Below, piece by piece: positions 63,230-64,000 of a stretch of DNA of 64,000 bases (positions within the stretch are counted from its first letter, which is position 1; every line of letters begins with the position of its first letter). Position numbers and translations under genes: made by a program. Under the pieces are notes generated by a model that saw nothing but the letters and a program-made list of their open reading frames with translations, searched no databases and was not told the DNA's origin. Source of the stretch: Oleomonas cavernae (GTDB lineage Bacteria; Pseudomonadota; Alphaproteobacteria; Zavarziniales; Zavarziniaceae); NCBI RefSeq assembly GCF_003590945.1, contig NZ_QYUK01000008.1:124001-188000 (forward strand). The letters are read 5' to 3'.

Positions 63230-64000
63230 GGCAGGCGGGACCGGGCGGCATCGAGGCCGGCCTCGAGCTCGGCATTGCCGGGGGCCAGCGCCACGGCCTT
63301 TTCCCAGGCGGCGACGGCATCGGCCTTGCGGCCCAGCACGTCATAGGCGCGGGCCAGCCGGGTCCAGCCTTCCAGGTCCTGCGGGTTGTCCTTCAGGCGG
63401 TCGGCGAGGCGGCCGACCATGCCCTCGATCATGGCCTGGCGTTCGGCCGGGCTCATGTCCTGGGCCGCGGCCATGTCGTCGGCGGTGGGGGCCGGCGCCG
63501 TGGGCGCGACCGGCTGGCCGGCGGCGGCAAGGCCGGCGATCACCGCGTTGCGCAGCGGATCGTCGGCCGCCAGCGTCGGCAACAGCGCCTGCCAATCCGC
63601 CACGGCACCAGCAAGGTCACCCCCGGCGAATTTGGCATAGGCGGCAAAGTGCCGGGCCGAGGGATCCTGCGGCGCCAGGGCCAGGGCCTGGTCGATCAGG
63701 GCCTTGGCTTGCGGCGTGATCTGGCCGTCGGCGGCCGCGATGCGCAACTCGGCGGCGGCCAGGCGCGCCTGGACCGAGTCCGGCACCAGCCCGGCGATCT
63801 TCTCGTAAGCCTCGGCCGCCGGGATCAGCTTGCCCTGGGCCGCCCGGGCGCGGGCCAGCAGCATCCAGCCCTGGGGATCGCCCGGGTTGGCCGCCATGCG
63901 GGCTTCCAGTTCGGCGATCAGGCGCGCGATCTCGGCATCCTGGCCTTGCGTCGTCAAGCGCTCGGCCAGGGGCCGATCGGGCATGCCGGCGGCACCCAGC
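63226..64000 (-). CDS. ccmI: CcmI-like c-type cytochrome biogenesis TPR protein (C-terminal part)
   Basis: The last 258 residues of a protein that begins beyond base 64000. It contains TPR-like units (PQGWMLLARARAAQGKLIPAA, ALAPQDPSARHFAAYAKFAG, DLEGWTRLARAYDVLGRKADAVAAWEKAV) and the linker MPDRPLAERL near the window edge, which is typical of CcmI/CcmH-C. CcmI chaperones apocytochrome c during haem attachment in the periplasm. The N-terminal membrane helices are not visible in this window. The NUDIX gene overlaps its stop. Confidence 0.8.
   Translation of the reverse strand, partial: LGAAGMPDRPLAERLTTQGQDAEIARLIAELEARMAANPGDPQGWMLLARARAAQGKLIPAAEAYEKIAGLVPDSVQARLAAAELRIAAADGQITPQAKALIDQALALAPQDPSARHFAAYAKFAGGDLAGAVADWQALLPTLAADDPLRNAVIAGLAAAGQPVAPTAPAPTADDMAAAQDMSPAERQAMIEGMVGRLADRLKDNPQDLEGWTRLARAYDVLGRKADAVAAWEKAVALAPGNAELEAGLDAARSRLP

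Overview
The window looks like chromosomal DNA of a high-GC alphaproteobacterium, probably a Rhodospirillales-type organism (Zavarzinia- or Oleomonas-like is my guess, not shown). Support comes from the dapF-mtaB-ftsY-yciB gene order with a ccmI-like gene nearby, an alphaproteobacterial DUF2794 protein, a Coq4 protein, an A-type RNase P RNA and a uniformly GC-rich codon pattern. There is one tRNA (Arg, CCT), one transposase remnant, no rRNA operon and no CRISPR array.

Layout. 1-3251: aromatic meta-cleavage cluster (FAD monooxygenase, extradiol dioxygenase, FAH hydrolase) with a divergent TetR gene. 4140-12687: SDRs, a hydrolase-OsmC fusion, pirin, two MFS exporters, an alpha/beta hydrolase and a thiolase. 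12763-16307: an old-yellow-enzyme reductase and a copper-type multicopper oxidase operon. 16308-18316: rnpB, an AmpD-like amidase and a DMT exporter. 18457-27092: GATase, NAD-isocitrate dehydrogenase type enzyme, HxlR regulator, acetyltransferase, DjlA-like protein, fused 5-oxoprolinase and an SDR. 27454-31037: five-gene module of a secreted repeat protein, ECF sigma, anti-sigma, Tat beta-propeller and DUF305 protein. 31179-34842: TetR/Coq4 pair, an orphan TonB-like protein and a dienelactone hydrolase. 34897-36393: tRNA-Arg and an AAA/DUF4143 ATPase behind a tandem operator. 38030-48394: lipid cluster (LysR, phosphatase, SDRs, acyl-CoA dehydrogenase, lipase, wax-ester synthase, acyl-CoA ligase, MDR reductase). 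48434-53287: GldA/F/G-like ABC system with a DUF4340 protein. 54162-56147: DUF2236 oxidase and TetR sharing a perfect palindrome. 56309-57228: AbiEii-like nucleotidyltransferase pair. 57285-60918: dapF, mtaB, ftsY, yciB. 61062-64000: phytase-like protein, NUDIX hydrolase and a ccmI-like gene running off the end.

The most striking global property is that eight otherwise normal genes each contain one frameshift, always a net loss of one base and mostly in G or C runs. This pattern fits residual sequencing or assembly deletions better than eight independent pseudogenes, so I list these loci as genes with a marked shift. A second global property is three families of dispersed inverted repeats (a CCCTCTCC type, a CGTCATTCC type and a CGTCCTTCGA type) in at least twelve intergenic gaps.

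The candidates most worth following as little-described systems are the ECF/beta-propeller/DUF305 module, the AAA/DUF4143 locus with its 22-bp-phased palindromic operators beside the tRNA, the AbiEii-like pair, and an intergenic region at 32739-32980 framed by intrinsic terminators pointing in opposite directions. All functional calls come from reading motifs and family knowledge; no search was run.
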